Origin: Actinomycetes bacterium
Lineage (GTDB): Bacteria > Actinomycetota > Actinomycetes > Actinomycetales > Cellulomonadaceae
NCBI GenBank assembly: GCA_023389455.1
Contig: JAEWEJ010000328.1
Location: 1-8,034 of the forward strand
DNA: 8,034 nt
Reading direction: 5' to 3'
Part shown: in pieces, positions 1-5,935 of the stretch
Layout of the letters: each line of letters starts with the position of its first letter
How positions within the stretch are numbered: the first letter of the stretch is position 1
The notes under the pieces: model-generated
The model's input: only the letters and a program-made list of their open reading frames with translations
Database searches by the model: none
What the model was told of the DNA's origin: nothing
Program-made: the position numbers and the translations under genes

Positions 1-1
1 G

Positions 2-34
2 GTCGTCGCCGCGGTGCGGGCCTGGCTCGGCTGA
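2..34 (+). CDS. C-terminal end of an upstream plus-strand gene (partial)
   Basis: The open frame beginning at base 2 reads VVAAVRAWLG followed by TGA at 32-34. The gene runs in from outside the window, so only about ten residues are visible and the product cannot be identified. An alternating Val/Ala/Trp/Leu tail is common at the ends of helical C-termini, but this is not diagnostic. Support comes from position: the stop is followed by a strong hairpin (77-101) and then by the convergent Sir2 gene, as expected for the end of a plus-strand transcription unit. It could be a chance frame. Confidence 0.4.
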   Translation, partial: VVAAVRAWLG

Positions 35-76
35 CGGGGCCCGGCCCGGGACGGTCGGCACGGGCACCCAGCGCCC

Positions 77-101
77 CCGGACGCCGCCCGTCGGCGTCCG
101 G
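77..101. terminator. Perfect 10-bp inverted repeat between convergent genes, probable bidirectional terminator
   Basis: CCGGACGCCG (77-86) and CGGCGTCCGG (92-101) are exact reverse complements around the 5-base loop CCCGT. The hairpin lies between the plus-strand stop at 34 and the minus-strand Sir2 stop at 116, so it could end transcription from both sides. There is no T-tract on either side, as is usual for high-GC actinobacterial terminators. The remainder of 35-115 shows only GC-rich sequence. Confidence 0.6.
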
Positions 102-115
102 CCCGGTCGGCCGCG

Positions 116-865
116 TCAGGCCGCGGCGACCAGCTCCGCGACGAGCGCCGGCACCGCGTGCTCGATCGGGTCGCGCAGGACCTCGTCCGCCAGCCGGTCG
201 TAGGGCGTGGGCTCCGCGTTGACGATGACGAGCCGCGCCCCGGCCTCGACCGCGACGGACACCAGGCTCGCCACGGGCTGCACCGTCAGCGTCGTGCCGA
301 TCGCGACGAACGTGTGCGCGTCGGTCGCCGCGGCCACCGCGCGCTCCAGCGCGTCCTCGGGAAGACGCTCGCCGAAGTAGACGACGTCCGGCTTCAGGGG
401 ACCGTCGCACACGTGGCAGCCGGGGTCCGGCTCCGTCGCCAGCCGGTCGAGGACGCGCCGCGTGGGGACCTGCGTCCCGCAGCGCACGCACGACGTGGTC
501 GCGAGCGTCCCGTGCAGCTCCACCACGCGGGACGGGTCCGCGCCCGCGGCCTGGTGCAGGCCGTCGAAGTTCTGCGTCAGCGTCGCGGCGAGCACCCCGG
601 CGCGCTCCAGGTCGACCAGGGCGCGGTGCGCCACCGTGGGCTGCGCCGTCCACGCGGGGTGCTCGGCCCACATCCGCCAGCCGCGTGCCCGGACCTCGGG
701 GTCACGGACGAACAGGCCGAGCTCGAGCAGGTCGGCCGCCGACGGGTCACGCGTCCAGACCCCCTGCGGCCCGCGGAAGTCGGGGATGCCGGAGGCCGTG
801 GAGATGCCGGCACCGGTGAGCACGGTGACCGTCGGGACGTCGACGTGCGGCACGGCGGCGCTCAC
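116..865 (-). CDS. Sir2-family NAD-dependent protein deacylase
   Basis: This is a 249-residue cytoplasmic sirtuin of the compact bacterial size. Sirtuins remove acyl groups from protein lysines, using NAD+ and releasing nicotinamide and O-acyl-ADP-ribose. All landmarks are visible: the NAD-binding GAGISTASGIPDFRG (18-32), TQNFDGLH (97-104), the catalytic His118 in HG, four zinc-ligand cysteines as two CxxC pairs (C126/C129, C150/C153), KPDVVYFGERLP (158-169), GTTLTVQP (190-197) and VNAEPTPYD (215-223). The usual TQN[I/V]D is TQNFD here. I chose GTG at 863-865 because homology begins about ten residues later and the codon overlaps the preceding gene's TGA in a 4-base GTGA junction. That arrangement implies translational coupling to the class V PLP gene. 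The frame stays open upstream to 1156, but that part is Arg/Gly-rich shadow sequence inside the neighbour. Targets cannot be told from the sequence. Confidence 0.95.
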   Translation of the reverse strand: MSAAVPHVDVPTVTVLTGAGISTASGIPDFRGPQGVWTRDPSAADLLELGLFVRDPEVRARGWRMWAEHPAWTAQPTVAHRALVDLERAGVLAATLTQNFDGLHQAAGADPSRVVELHGTLATTSCVRCGTQVPTRRVLDRLATEPDPGCHVCDGPLKPDVVYFGERLPEDALERAVAAATDAHTFVAIGTTLTVQPVASLVSVAVEAGARLVIVNAEPTPYDRLADEVLRDPIEHAVPALVAELVAAA

Positions 866-1947
866 CCGCCCAGCGCCGCGACGACGCGGTCGACGTCGGA
901 CGCGTCGTTCCAGACGTGGAAGGCCAGTCGCACGCCGCCGCCGCGGCCCGCGACGCGCAGCCCGGCGGCGGTCAGGCGGGCGCGGCGCGTGCCGGCCTCG
1001 TCGTCCGGCAGCGAGACGATGGCCGAGCCCGCGGGCGGCAGCCCCAGCCGCTCCCGCAGCGCGTCCGCCAGACCGACGTCGTGGGCCTGCACCGCGGGGA
1101 CGTCCGCCTGCGCGAACGCCTCCAGCGCCGGAGCGGCGCCCACCCAGGACAACCACGCCGGCGAGGTGTCGAAGCGGCGGGCACCGTCGGGGAGCCGCAG
1201 GTCAGTGCCGTACACCGACGCCCACGGGTCCTCGGCCGCGTACCAGCCCGCCGCCCACGGACGCAGGCGTGCCCCGGCCTCGGGGGTCGCGGTGAGGAAC
1301 GCCGTGCCCCGCGGCGCGCACAGCCACTTGTACGCGGCGCACACGGTGACCTCGGCACCGCGCGACGCCGGGTCCAGCGGGTACCAGCCGGCGGCCTGCG
1401 TGACGTCGAGGACGAGGAGCGCGTCGACGTCGGCGGCCGCGGCCCGCACGGCCGCGAGGTCGACCACGCGCCCGTCGCGGGACTGCACGAGCGACGTCGC
1501 CACCGCGTCGCACCCCTCCGCGACGGCGTCCGCCAGCCGCTCGAGCGGCACCGCACGCACCTGCACGCCCCGGTCGGCGTGCACCAGGAACGGGTAGGTC
1601 ACGGACGTGAAGTCGCCCTCGGGGACCACGACACGCGCACCGTCGGGCAGCGCTGCCGCCGCGAACCCGACCAGCGGGGACGCCTGCGCACCGATCGCCA
1701 CGCGGTCGACGTCGACGCCCGCGATCCGCGCGTACGCCGCACGCGACGCCACCACCGCACGGTCGTACGTCGCCGGGTACGCGTCCCCGGCCGCCCACTC
1801 GTCGAGCGCCGCGCGCAGCGCGTCGGTCGTCGCGGCCAGGGGCAGGCCGCACGTCGCCGCGTCGAGGTGGCCGGGGCCCGGAGCGATCCGGGCGCGCAAG
1901 TCGGCCACGGACAGCCGGGCGGGTGCGACGGGTGAGGCGGTGGCCAT
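862..1947 (-). CDS. Class V aminotransferase-fold PLP-dependent enzyme
   Basis: A 361-residue fold-type I PLP enzyme of the aminotransferase class V group, which includes cysteine desulfurases, selenocysteine lyases, kynureninase, isopenicillin-N epimerase-like proteins and EgtE. Visible features are HLDAATCGLP near the N-terminus (27-36), VVPEGDFTS (107-115), the PLP pyridine-binding Asp181 and nearby Gln184 in LDVTQAAGW, and the Schiff-base lysine K207 in AAYKWLCAPRG. The C-terminal VRLAFHVWNDASDVD (339-353) matches the family's R-x-S-x-H-x-Y-N ending. It is probably cytoplasmic. The overall pattern resembles EgtE-like lyases, but no other ergothioneine gene is present, so I do not name the reaction. 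The ATG at 1945-1947 is the only plausible start near the homology. A GGAGG sits just one base upstream, too close to act as a normal ribosome site, which fits a leaderless mRNA. It is first in a unit with the overlapping Sir2 gene. Confidence 0.88.
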   Translation of the reverse strand: MATASPVAPARLSVADLRARIAPGPGHLDAATCGLPLAATTDALRAALDEWAAGDAYPATYDRAVVASRAAYARIAGVDVDRVAIGAQASPLVGFAAAALPDGARVVVPEGDFTSVTYPFLVHADRGVQVRAVPLERLADAVAEGCDAVATSLVQSRDGRVVDLAAVRAAAADVDALLVLDVTQAAGWYPLDPASRGAEVTVCAAYKWLCAPRGTAFLTATPEAGARLRPWAAGWYAAEDPWASVYGTDLRLPDGARRFDTSPAWLSWVGAAPALEAFAQADVPAVQAHDVGLADALRERLGLPPAGSAIVSLPDDEAGTRRARLTAAGLRVAGRGGGVRLAFHVWNDASDVDRVVAALGG

Positions 1948-1953
1948 GCCTCC

Positions 1954-1982
1954 ACTGTGGCGAGTCGACCGGCCGAGCACAA
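1954..1982 (-). promoter_or_regulatory. Promoter of the class V PLP enzyme / Sir2 unit
   Basis: On the minus strand, TTGTGC (1977-1982) is followed after exactly 17 bases by CACAGT (1954-1959), then six bases (GGAGGC) and the ATG. The TTG of the -35 box and the A2/T6 of the -10 box match the actinobacterial housekeeping consensus. The predicted start of transcription falls on or next to the start codon. Confidence 0.5.
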
Positions 1983-2032
1983 CGGTCGTGCTGCCGCGCG
2001 CCCCGCTGCCCGGTGCGCACGGTCCCAGGTCG

Positions 2033-2038
2033 TAGCGT
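2033..2038 (+). promoter_or_regulatory. -10 box of the thioesterase, likely leaderless
   Basis: TAGCGT fits TAnnnT and ends six bases before the ATG at 2045, so transcription should begin at or near the start codon. No convincing -35 box is seen 16-18 bases upstream. The 97-base gap 1948-2044 thus holds two back-to-back promoters. Confidence 0.5.
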
Positions 2039-2044
2039 GGGGTC

Positions 2045-2530
2045 ATGGACGAGACCCTCGGCACCACCGTCGTCCCCGGGACCAGCCGCCAGGGACGCGG
2101 CTGCGTCGTCATGCAGGTCCGGTGGTCGGACGTCGACCTGTTCGGGCACGTCAACAACGCCGCCTTCCTGCGCTACCTCGACGACGCGCGCTTCACGCTC
2201 TTCCCCCGCATGGGGGTCGACGAGGTCGGGGCGATGACGGCCTCGCTGCTCGTCGTCGTCAAGCACGAGATCGACTACCTCGCGCCCCTCCGGTTCCGCC
2301 AGGCACCGGTCGTGGTGGAGGTGTGGGTGCCGCGGCTGGGGCGCTCGTCCGTGGACTTCGGGTACGAGATCCTCGACGGCGAGGGGCCCGACGCGGCCGT
2401 CGCGCTGCGGGCGCGCTCGCGGATGGTGCAGCTCGACCGGGCCACGCACACCCCGCGCCCGTTCTCCGACGAGGAGCGCGCGGTGTTCGAGGCGTACCCG
2501 GGGGAGTCGCCCCAGCTGCGTCCCTGGTGA
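2045..2530 (+). CDS. Acyl-CoA thioesterase of the 4-hydroxybenzoyl-CoA thioesterase (hotdog) type
   Basis: A 161-residue single hotdog-domain protein that probably hydrolyses an acyl-CoA in the cytoplasm. The diagnostic active-site stretch RWSDVDLFGHVNN (26-38) carries D31-x-x-G34-H35-V-N37-N38, followed by the family's FLRYLDDAR helix (41-49). Later strands include VVVKHEIDYLAPLRF (70-84), the typical segment before the central sheet, and VVVEVWVPRLGRSSVDFGYEI. Size is normal for a YbgC/FadM-like thioesterase. The start at 2045 is supported by a TAGCGT box six bases upstream. An internal ATG at 2111 (MQVRW) would cut off the first strand. The gene is transcribed away from the class V PLP unit and ends 36 bases from the convergent racemase. 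The acyl chain is unknown. Confidence 0.9.
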   Translation: MDETLGTTVVPGTSRQGRGCVVMQVRWSDVDLFGHVNNAAFLRYLDDARFTLFPRMGVDEVGAMTASLLVVVKHEIDYLAPLRFRQAPVVVEVWVPRLGRSSVDFGYEILDGEGPDAAVALRARSRMVQLDRATHTPRPFSDEERAVFEAYPGESPQLRPW

Positions 2531-2566
2531 GGGGCGGGACGTCGCCTCGGGCCACGGCCGTCCGCG

Positions 2567-3340
2567 TCAGCCGGAGGTGACGGCGGTCAGCGCCGGCGGG
2601 TGCCCGACCGCGAACGCGCCGAGCAGCCCGGGCACCGCCTTGGGCGGCGGCGGCGCGTACTCCGAGCGGGTCGACGTGCGCAGGCCGGCGCGCACCAGCG
2701 CGGTCGCGAACGTGGTCGCCGCCGTGACGCCGTCGACCACCGGGACCCCGACGGCGTCGGAGATGCGCCGGGTGTAGCCGGCCATGCCGGCGCACCCGAG
2801 CACCACGGCGTCGACGTCGTCGGCCTCGACGGCGGCCCGGCAGGCCGCGGTGACCCGCTCCAGCGCGCCGGGCGCCTCGATCTGCAGCACCGGGATCTCG
2901 CAGGCGTGCACGCCGGCGCACGCGCCGGCGAACCCGTACCGGTCCAGCAGCTCGTGCGCCCGGCCCACGGTGCGGCCCAGCGACGTCACGACGCTGAACC
3001 GCCGCGCGACCATCGTCGCCGCGTGGAACGCCGCCTCGGCGATCCCGACGACCGGGCCGCGCGCCAGCTCCCGCGCCGCGTCCAGCCCGGGGTCCCCGAA
3101 GCACGCGAGGACGTACGCGTCGACGCCGCCGGCCTCGCCCAGCCGGACCTGCTCCAGGACGCCGACCGCGGCCAGCGCCTCCTCGTAGTGGCTCTCGATC
3201 GACGCGGGACCCGTGGTGGGCTGCACGGCCTCGACCGTGACCCCGGGCCCGGCCACCACCCGGGCGGACCGACCGACCAGGTCGGTCATCGCCCGGGTGG
3301 TGTTCGGGTTGACGACCCGCAGGCGGATCTCGTCGCGCAC
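2567..3340 (-). CDS. Aspartate/glutamate racemase superfamily protein, hydantoin/allantoin racemase-like
   Basis: A 257-residue cofactor-independent racemase. The N-terminus LRVVNPNTTRAMTD (7-20) is the signature opening of hydantoin and allantoin racemases. The two catalytic cysteines of the family are visible as C80 in LACFGDPG and C183 in LGCAGMAGY. GPASIESHYEEA (44-55), VVGIAEAAFHAATM and the C-terminal PVVDGVTAA also match. Such enzymes interconvert the D and L forms of 5-substituted hydantoins or allantoin so that an enantiospecific hydrolase can use both. I chose GTG at 3338-3340. TGAGG (3347-3351) lies six bases upstream and contains the permease's own TGA stop. The gap to the permease is 8 bases, so the two form an operon and probably share a substrate. 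No hydantoinase, allantoinase or carbamoylase is in the window, so hydantoin versus allantoin or a related ureide stays open. Confidence 0.87.
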   Translation of the reverse strand: MRDEIRLRVVNPNTTRAMTDLVGRSARVVAGPGVTVEAVQPTTGPASIESHYEEALAAVGVLEQVRLGEAGGVDAYVLACFGDPGLDAARELARGPVVGIAEAAFHAATMVARRFSVVTSLGRTVGRAHELLDRYGFAGACAGVHACEIPVLQIEAPGALERVTAACRAAVEADDVDAVVLGCAGMAGYTRRISDAVGVPVVDGVTAATTFATALVRAGLRTSTRSEYAPPPPKAVPGLLGAFAVGHPPALTAVTSG

Positions 3341-3348
3341 GACCGGCC

Positions 3349-5022
3349 TCAGGAGCCCGTGGGGTGCGCGTGGTGGCTGACGACCGCCGGGGCGTCCTGC
3401 GTGCCGTCCGACACGTGCGGGTCGGACGCCTCGAGCCTCGGCATCTGCGGGTTGCGGCGCTCGAGCCAGACGAACATCGCGAACCCGAGCCCGCAGCCGA
3501 TGAACCACGAGTACGACGCGATCCAGGTGACGTCGACCAGGCCGATCGACGCGGCGGCCTTCGGCAGGACCGCCGCGGCCACGGCCACCACGCCCGCGCC
3601 GATCACGGTGGCCACCGCGTTGCGGTTGTACCCGCGGCTGTACCAGTACCGCCCGGTGGGAGCCATGGTGAACATGTCGTCGACGTGCACGCGCTGGCGG
3701 CTGATCACGTAGTACCCGGCGATGAGGATGCCGAACAGCGGGCCGATGAGGGCGCCCAGCACACCGAGCGTGTAGTGGATCGCGTCGTCGTTGGCGTACC
3801 AGTTCCAGGGCGTCAGGACGACCGACCCGACGGCCGCGATCATGCCGCCGGTGCGCCACGAGATCCGCTGCGGCGAGACGTTGGAGAAGTCGAACGCGGG
3901 GGAGATGAAGTTGGCGACGATGTTGATGCCGACCGTGGCCGTGACGAACGTCAGGCCGCCCAGCAGGATCGCGAACGGGGTGTCGATGGCCTGCACGGTG
4001 TGGATCGGGTCGGTGATGAGCTCGCCGAACACCGGGACCGTCGCCGACGCGCAGATCACCGTGAGCAGCGAGAAGAACAGGAAGTTGATCGGCAGGCCGA
4101 GGAAGTTGCCCCGGCGCACCGCGGCGAACGAGCGGCCGTAGCGGGAGAAGTCGCCGAAGTTGAGCATCGGGCCGGAGAAGTACGACACGACGAGCGCGAT
4201 GGCCGAGAGCATCACCGGGATCGAGGCCGCGAAGGTCATCGGCGGGCCGGCGGACAGGTTGAGCGAGATGTTCGACCAGCCGGCCTCGGACACCAGGTAC
4301 ACGGCCATGATGATCATGACGACGTAGACCGCGGGCCCGGCCCAGTCGATGAACCGGCGGATGGTCTCCATGCCGTTCCAGAACACCGCCGCCTGCGCGA
4401 CCCAGAGGATCGCGTAGGAGATCCAGCCGAGCGCGCTCAGGCCCAGGAACGACGGCTCGAGCAGCGCCTGCGAGCCGGGCAGGAACTTCAGGAAGATGAT
4501 GTTCAGCGCCTCGGCCGCCAGGAAGGTCTGCACGCCGTACCAGGCCACCGCGATCAGGCCGCGGATGATCGCCGGGATGTTCGCGCCGAGGACCCCGAAG
4601 ACGGCGCGGTTGATGACGGGGTAGGGCACGCCGGTCTTCTGGCTCGGCTTGGCGACGAGGTTGCAGAAGACCTGCACGATGACGATGCCCACGACGAGCG
4701 CGACGAGCACCTGCCAGGAGGCGATGCCGAGCGCGAACAGCGAGCCCGCGGTGACGTAGCCGCCGACGCTGTGCACGTCGGACATCCAGAACGCGAAGAT
4801 GTTGTACGACGACCAGGTCTGCTTCTGCAGCGGCGCGAGGTCCTCGTTGGTCAGGCGCGGGTCGTAGGTGGCCTTGATCTCGCCCGCGCCGATCGGCATG
4901 CCGGCGGCCTCGACCAGGTCGTGCGGCTTGGTGCCGGGCAGCGGGGCGACGGCGCTGGGCCGGCCCGTGGGTGGGGCGGGGACGTCCGTGGGGACGGCCG
5001 GGGTGTCCTGCGGAGCGGTCAT
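3349..5022 (-). CDS. NCS1-family nucleobase/hydantoin/allantoin permease
   Basis: A 557-residue integral membrane cation symporter of the NCS1 family (Mhp1, PucI, CodB relatives), with about twelve hydrophobic segments. The core opens with NEDLAP and TWSSYNIFAFWMSDVHS (69-85), then AKPSQKTGVPYPVINRAVFGVLGANIP split over 124-150, as in PucI. VAWYGVQ (159-165) supplies W161 and Q165, and DWAGP (226-230) supplies W227. These match the Trp/Gln substrate-stacking positions of Mhp1 (W117, Q121, W220). TVGINIVANFISPAFDFSN (363-381) matches TM8. The first 45 residues are Pro/Ala-rich and probably disordered, and the tail is polar and His-containing. ATG at 5020-5022 has GAGGA (5028-5032) five bases upstream. 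An in-frame ATG at 5175 would add 51 Pro-rich residues in unusual codons and has no ribosome site. Followed by the racemase. Regulation is likely by the divergent XRE-cupin protein. Confidence 0.93.
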   Translation of the reverse strand: MTAPQDTPAVPTDVPAPPTGRPSAVAPLPGTKPHDLVEAAGMPIGAGEIKATYDPRLTNEDLAPLQKQTWSSYNIFAFWMSDVHSVGGYVTAGSLFALGIASWQVLVALVVGIVIVQVFCNLVAKPSQKTGVPYPVINRAVFGVLGANIPAIIRGLIAVAWYGVQTFLAAEALNIIFLKFLPGSQALLEPSFLGLSALGWISYAILWVAQAAVFWNGMETIRRFIDWAGPAVYVVMIIMAVYLVSEAGWSNISLNLSAGPPMTFAASIPVMLSAIALVVSYFSGPMLNFGDFSRYGRSFAAVRRGNFLGLPINFLFFSLLTVICASATVPVFGELITDPIHTVQAIDTPFAILLGGLTFVTATVGINIVANFISPAFDFSNVSPQRISWRTGGMIAAVGSVVLTPWNWYANDDAIHYTLGVLGALIGPLFGILIAGYYVISRQRVHVDDMFTMAPTGRYWYSRGYNRNAVATVIGAGVVAVAAAVLPKAAASIGLVDVTWIASYSWFIGCGLGFAMFVWLERRNPQMPRLEASDPHVSDGTQDAPAVVSHHAHPTGS

Positions 5023-5065
5023 GGTGGTCCTCGCACTCGGGACGTCGGGGAGGGAGCGACGAGCG

Positions 5066-5108
5066 GGCACCGGGGTGCCGAGGATCGGCGGAGGGCCGAC
5101 CGGGGGTC
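5066..5108 (-). other. Possible structured leader of the permease mRNA
   Basis: Three small inverted repeats follow one another: GGCACC-GG-GGTGCC (5066-5079), TCGGC-ggagg-GCCGA (5085-5099) and GACC-ggg-GGTC (5098-5108, overlapping the second). If transcription starts near 5180, the permease leader is about 158 bases and would contain them. Stems of 4-6 bp are common by chance at this GC content, and no known riboswitch class is recognised. Confidence 0.2.
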
Positions 5109-5151
5109 CGCCCTGGCCGGGGACGGACGGGATCACGTACCGTGGGCCGAC

Positions 5152-5169
5152 CTGAAGCGCCTGCTTCCG
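5152..5169. promoter_or_regulatory. Operator-like inverted repeat A (weakest copy)
   Basis: CTGAA (5152-5156), eight bases, TTCCG (5165-5169). The arm layout is the same as in sites B and C, and the CCTGC before TTC is shared with site C. The outer bases do not pair. It lies 32 bp, about three helical turns, from site B. It would sit inside the permease leader, where a bound repressor could block elongation. Confidence 0.3.
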
Positions 5170-5183
5170 GTTCATCCCGAGAC

Positions 5184-5201
5184 GTGAATCTATGACTTCA
5201 C
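5184..5201. promoter_or_regulatory. Operator-like inverted repeat B, overlapping both divergent -10 candidates
   Basis: GTGAA (5184-5188) and TTCAC (5197-5201) are perfect inverted arms separated by eight bases centred on AT. The site overlaps a minus-strand -10 candidate TAGATT (5187-5192) for the permease operon and a plus-strand TATGAC (5191-5196) for the regulator. Neither has a convincing -35 box. A dimeric XRE-family protein bound here would control both genes, which is the usual arrangement for a divergent autoregulated repressor. That the XRE-cupin protein is the ligand is inference. Confidence 0.5.
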
Positions 5202-5224
5202 AACCGGGGGCAGGTTTCGCGCTC

Positions 5225-5242
5225 GTGAACTTCCTGCTTCAT
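5225..5242. promoter_or_regulatory. Operator-like inverted repeat C
   Basis: GTGAA (5225-5229), eight bases, TTCAT (5238-5242): four of the five arm pairs match, with the same spacing as site B. Its start is 41 bp from that of site B, about four helical turns. It ends ten bases before the regulator's ribosome site, so it would lie in the regulator's leader and could serve autorepression. Confidence 0.42.
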
Positions 5243-5252
5243 CCGTGGTCCC

Positions 5253-5259
5253 GAGGAGG
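5253..5259 (+). promoter_or_regulatory. Strong ribosome binding site fixing the regulator start
   Basis: GAGGAGG is followed by seven bases and ATG at 5267. This near-perfect Shine-Dalgarno sequence rejects the longer in-frame start at 5192, which would add 25 residues and fall inside operator-like site B. Confidence 0.85.
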
Positions 5260-5266
5260 TCGCCCG

Positions 5267-5902
5267 ATGAGCACCGCGCCGGACACCGGCAGCATGCTGG
5301 CCTCGTTCGACGCCGAGCAGCTGGGCGCGCGGCTGCGCGGGCTGCGCGAGGAGCGCGGGCTGACCCTGCGTGAGGTCGGCGCGCGGCTCGGGATCTCCGC
5401 CAGCGCGGTCTCCCAGATCGAGCGCGGCGTGATGCGGCCGTCCGTGAACCGGCTCTTCGAGCTCGTCACCGCCATGGACGCCACGCTCGTCGACGTGTTC
5501 GGCGGCACCTCCGGCGCGCCCGACGTCGAGCTGTCCACGCCCGTGCCGGACGGCTACGTCGTGCGGCGCGCCGTGGAGGCCGAGCACGTGACGCTCGAGG
5601 GCGGCGTCGTCTACCGGCGGCTGTCGCCCGGCATCTCGCACGACGTGGACTTCTTCGAGTCCACGTACCCGCCGCACACGGTCGCGGGCCGGCAGCACGA
5701 GCTCGTCACGCACGTCGGCTACGAGATCGGGACGGTCGTGCGCGGCGAGCTCACCGTCGACTTCACCGACGAGCGCGTCGTGCTGCGCGCCGGCGACACC
5801 ATCTCCTACGCCTGCACCACGCCGCACCGGCTGAGCAACCGGTCCGACGACGTCACGGTCGCGACGTGGCTGATCGTGCACCCGGGCGCCGGGGAGCGCT
5901 GA
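5267..5902 (+). CDS. XRE-family transcriptional regulator with C-terminal cupin domain
   Basis: A 211-residue cytoplasmic DNA-binding protein. Residues 17-75 form a Cro/C1-type helix-turn-helix: LGARLRGLREERGLTLREVG, then LGISASAVSQIERGVMRPSV (41-60) with the recognition helix around 46-54. Residues about 125-205 form a cupin_2 barrel: HVGYEIGTVVRGELTVDF (149-166), LRAGDTISY (173-181) and PHRLSN (186-191), with H149, E153 and H187 as possible metal or ligand contacts. The architecture is that of SutR/PuuR-like regulators, in which the cupin senses a metabolite. It is divergent from the permease-racemase operon across 244 bases holding three operator-like repeats, so I infer that it represses that operon and itself, with the transported compound or a breakdown product as effector. 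It ends 24 bases from the convergent PPOX gene. Confidence 0.93.
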   Translation: MSTAPDTGSMLASFDAEQLGARLRGLREERGLTLREVGARLGISASAVSQIERGVMRPSVNRLFELVTAMDATLVDVFGGTSGAPDVELSTPVPDGYVVRRAVEAEHVTLEGGVVYRRLSPGISHDVDFFESTYPPHTVAGRQHELVTHVGYEIGTVVRGELTVDFTDERVVLRAGDTISYACTTPHRLSNRSDDVTVATWLIVHPGAGER

Positions 5903-5910
5903 GGGCGGGC

Positions 5911-5935
5911 GGGGGCTGCCGGCGCGTCAGCCCGC
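5911..5935. terminator. Weak hairpin between convergent regulator and PPOX genes
   Basis: GGGCTG (5913-5918) and CAGCCC (5928-5933) pair exactly around a nine-base loop. The stem includes the PPOX stop codon region. It could act in both directions. There is no T-tract, and a 6-bp stem is weak evidence at this GC content. Confidence 0.3.

Noticed and set aside
158..1597. Plus-strand open frame of about 479 codons opposite Sir2 and the PLP enzyme
   Set aside because: It is Arg/Ala/Ser-rich without motifs and crosses two recognised minus-strand genes, so it is a shadow frame.
862..1947. Naming the PLP enzyme EgtE (ergothioneine pathway)
   Set aside because: The sequence style is similar, but class V enzymes of many functions share these motifs and no other egt gene is nearby.
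2531..2566. Terminator between the convergent thioesterase and racemase
   Set aside because: Only an 8-base palindrome (ACGGCCGT) without a loop is seen in this 36-base gap, which is not enough to call a terminator.
2600..3712. Plus-strand open frame opposite the racemase and the end of the permease
   Set aside because: The composition is that of a shadow frame and it is antisense to two supported genes.
5134..5144. Short palindrome CACG-TAC-CGTG upstream of the permease
   Set aside because: Four-base arms are expected by chance, and the motif does not recur in the region.
5023..5175. N-terminal extension of the permease from an upstream in-frame ATG (51 residues)
   Set aside because: The segment is Pro-rich, uses codons rare in this DNA (CCA, CCT, GGA, AGT, AGG, CTT), has no ribosome site, and the ATG at 5022 has a good one.
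3364..5187. Plus-strand open frame of about 607 codons opposite the permease
   Set aside because: It lies antisense to a clear NCS1 gene and its translation is Arg/Asp/His/Gly-rich with no domain. Such mirror frames are normal in very GC-rich DNA.
5192..5266. Longer regulator start adding 25 residues
   Set aside because: The strong GAGGAGG seven bases before the ATG at 5267 fixes the start, and the extension would run through the operator-like repeats.
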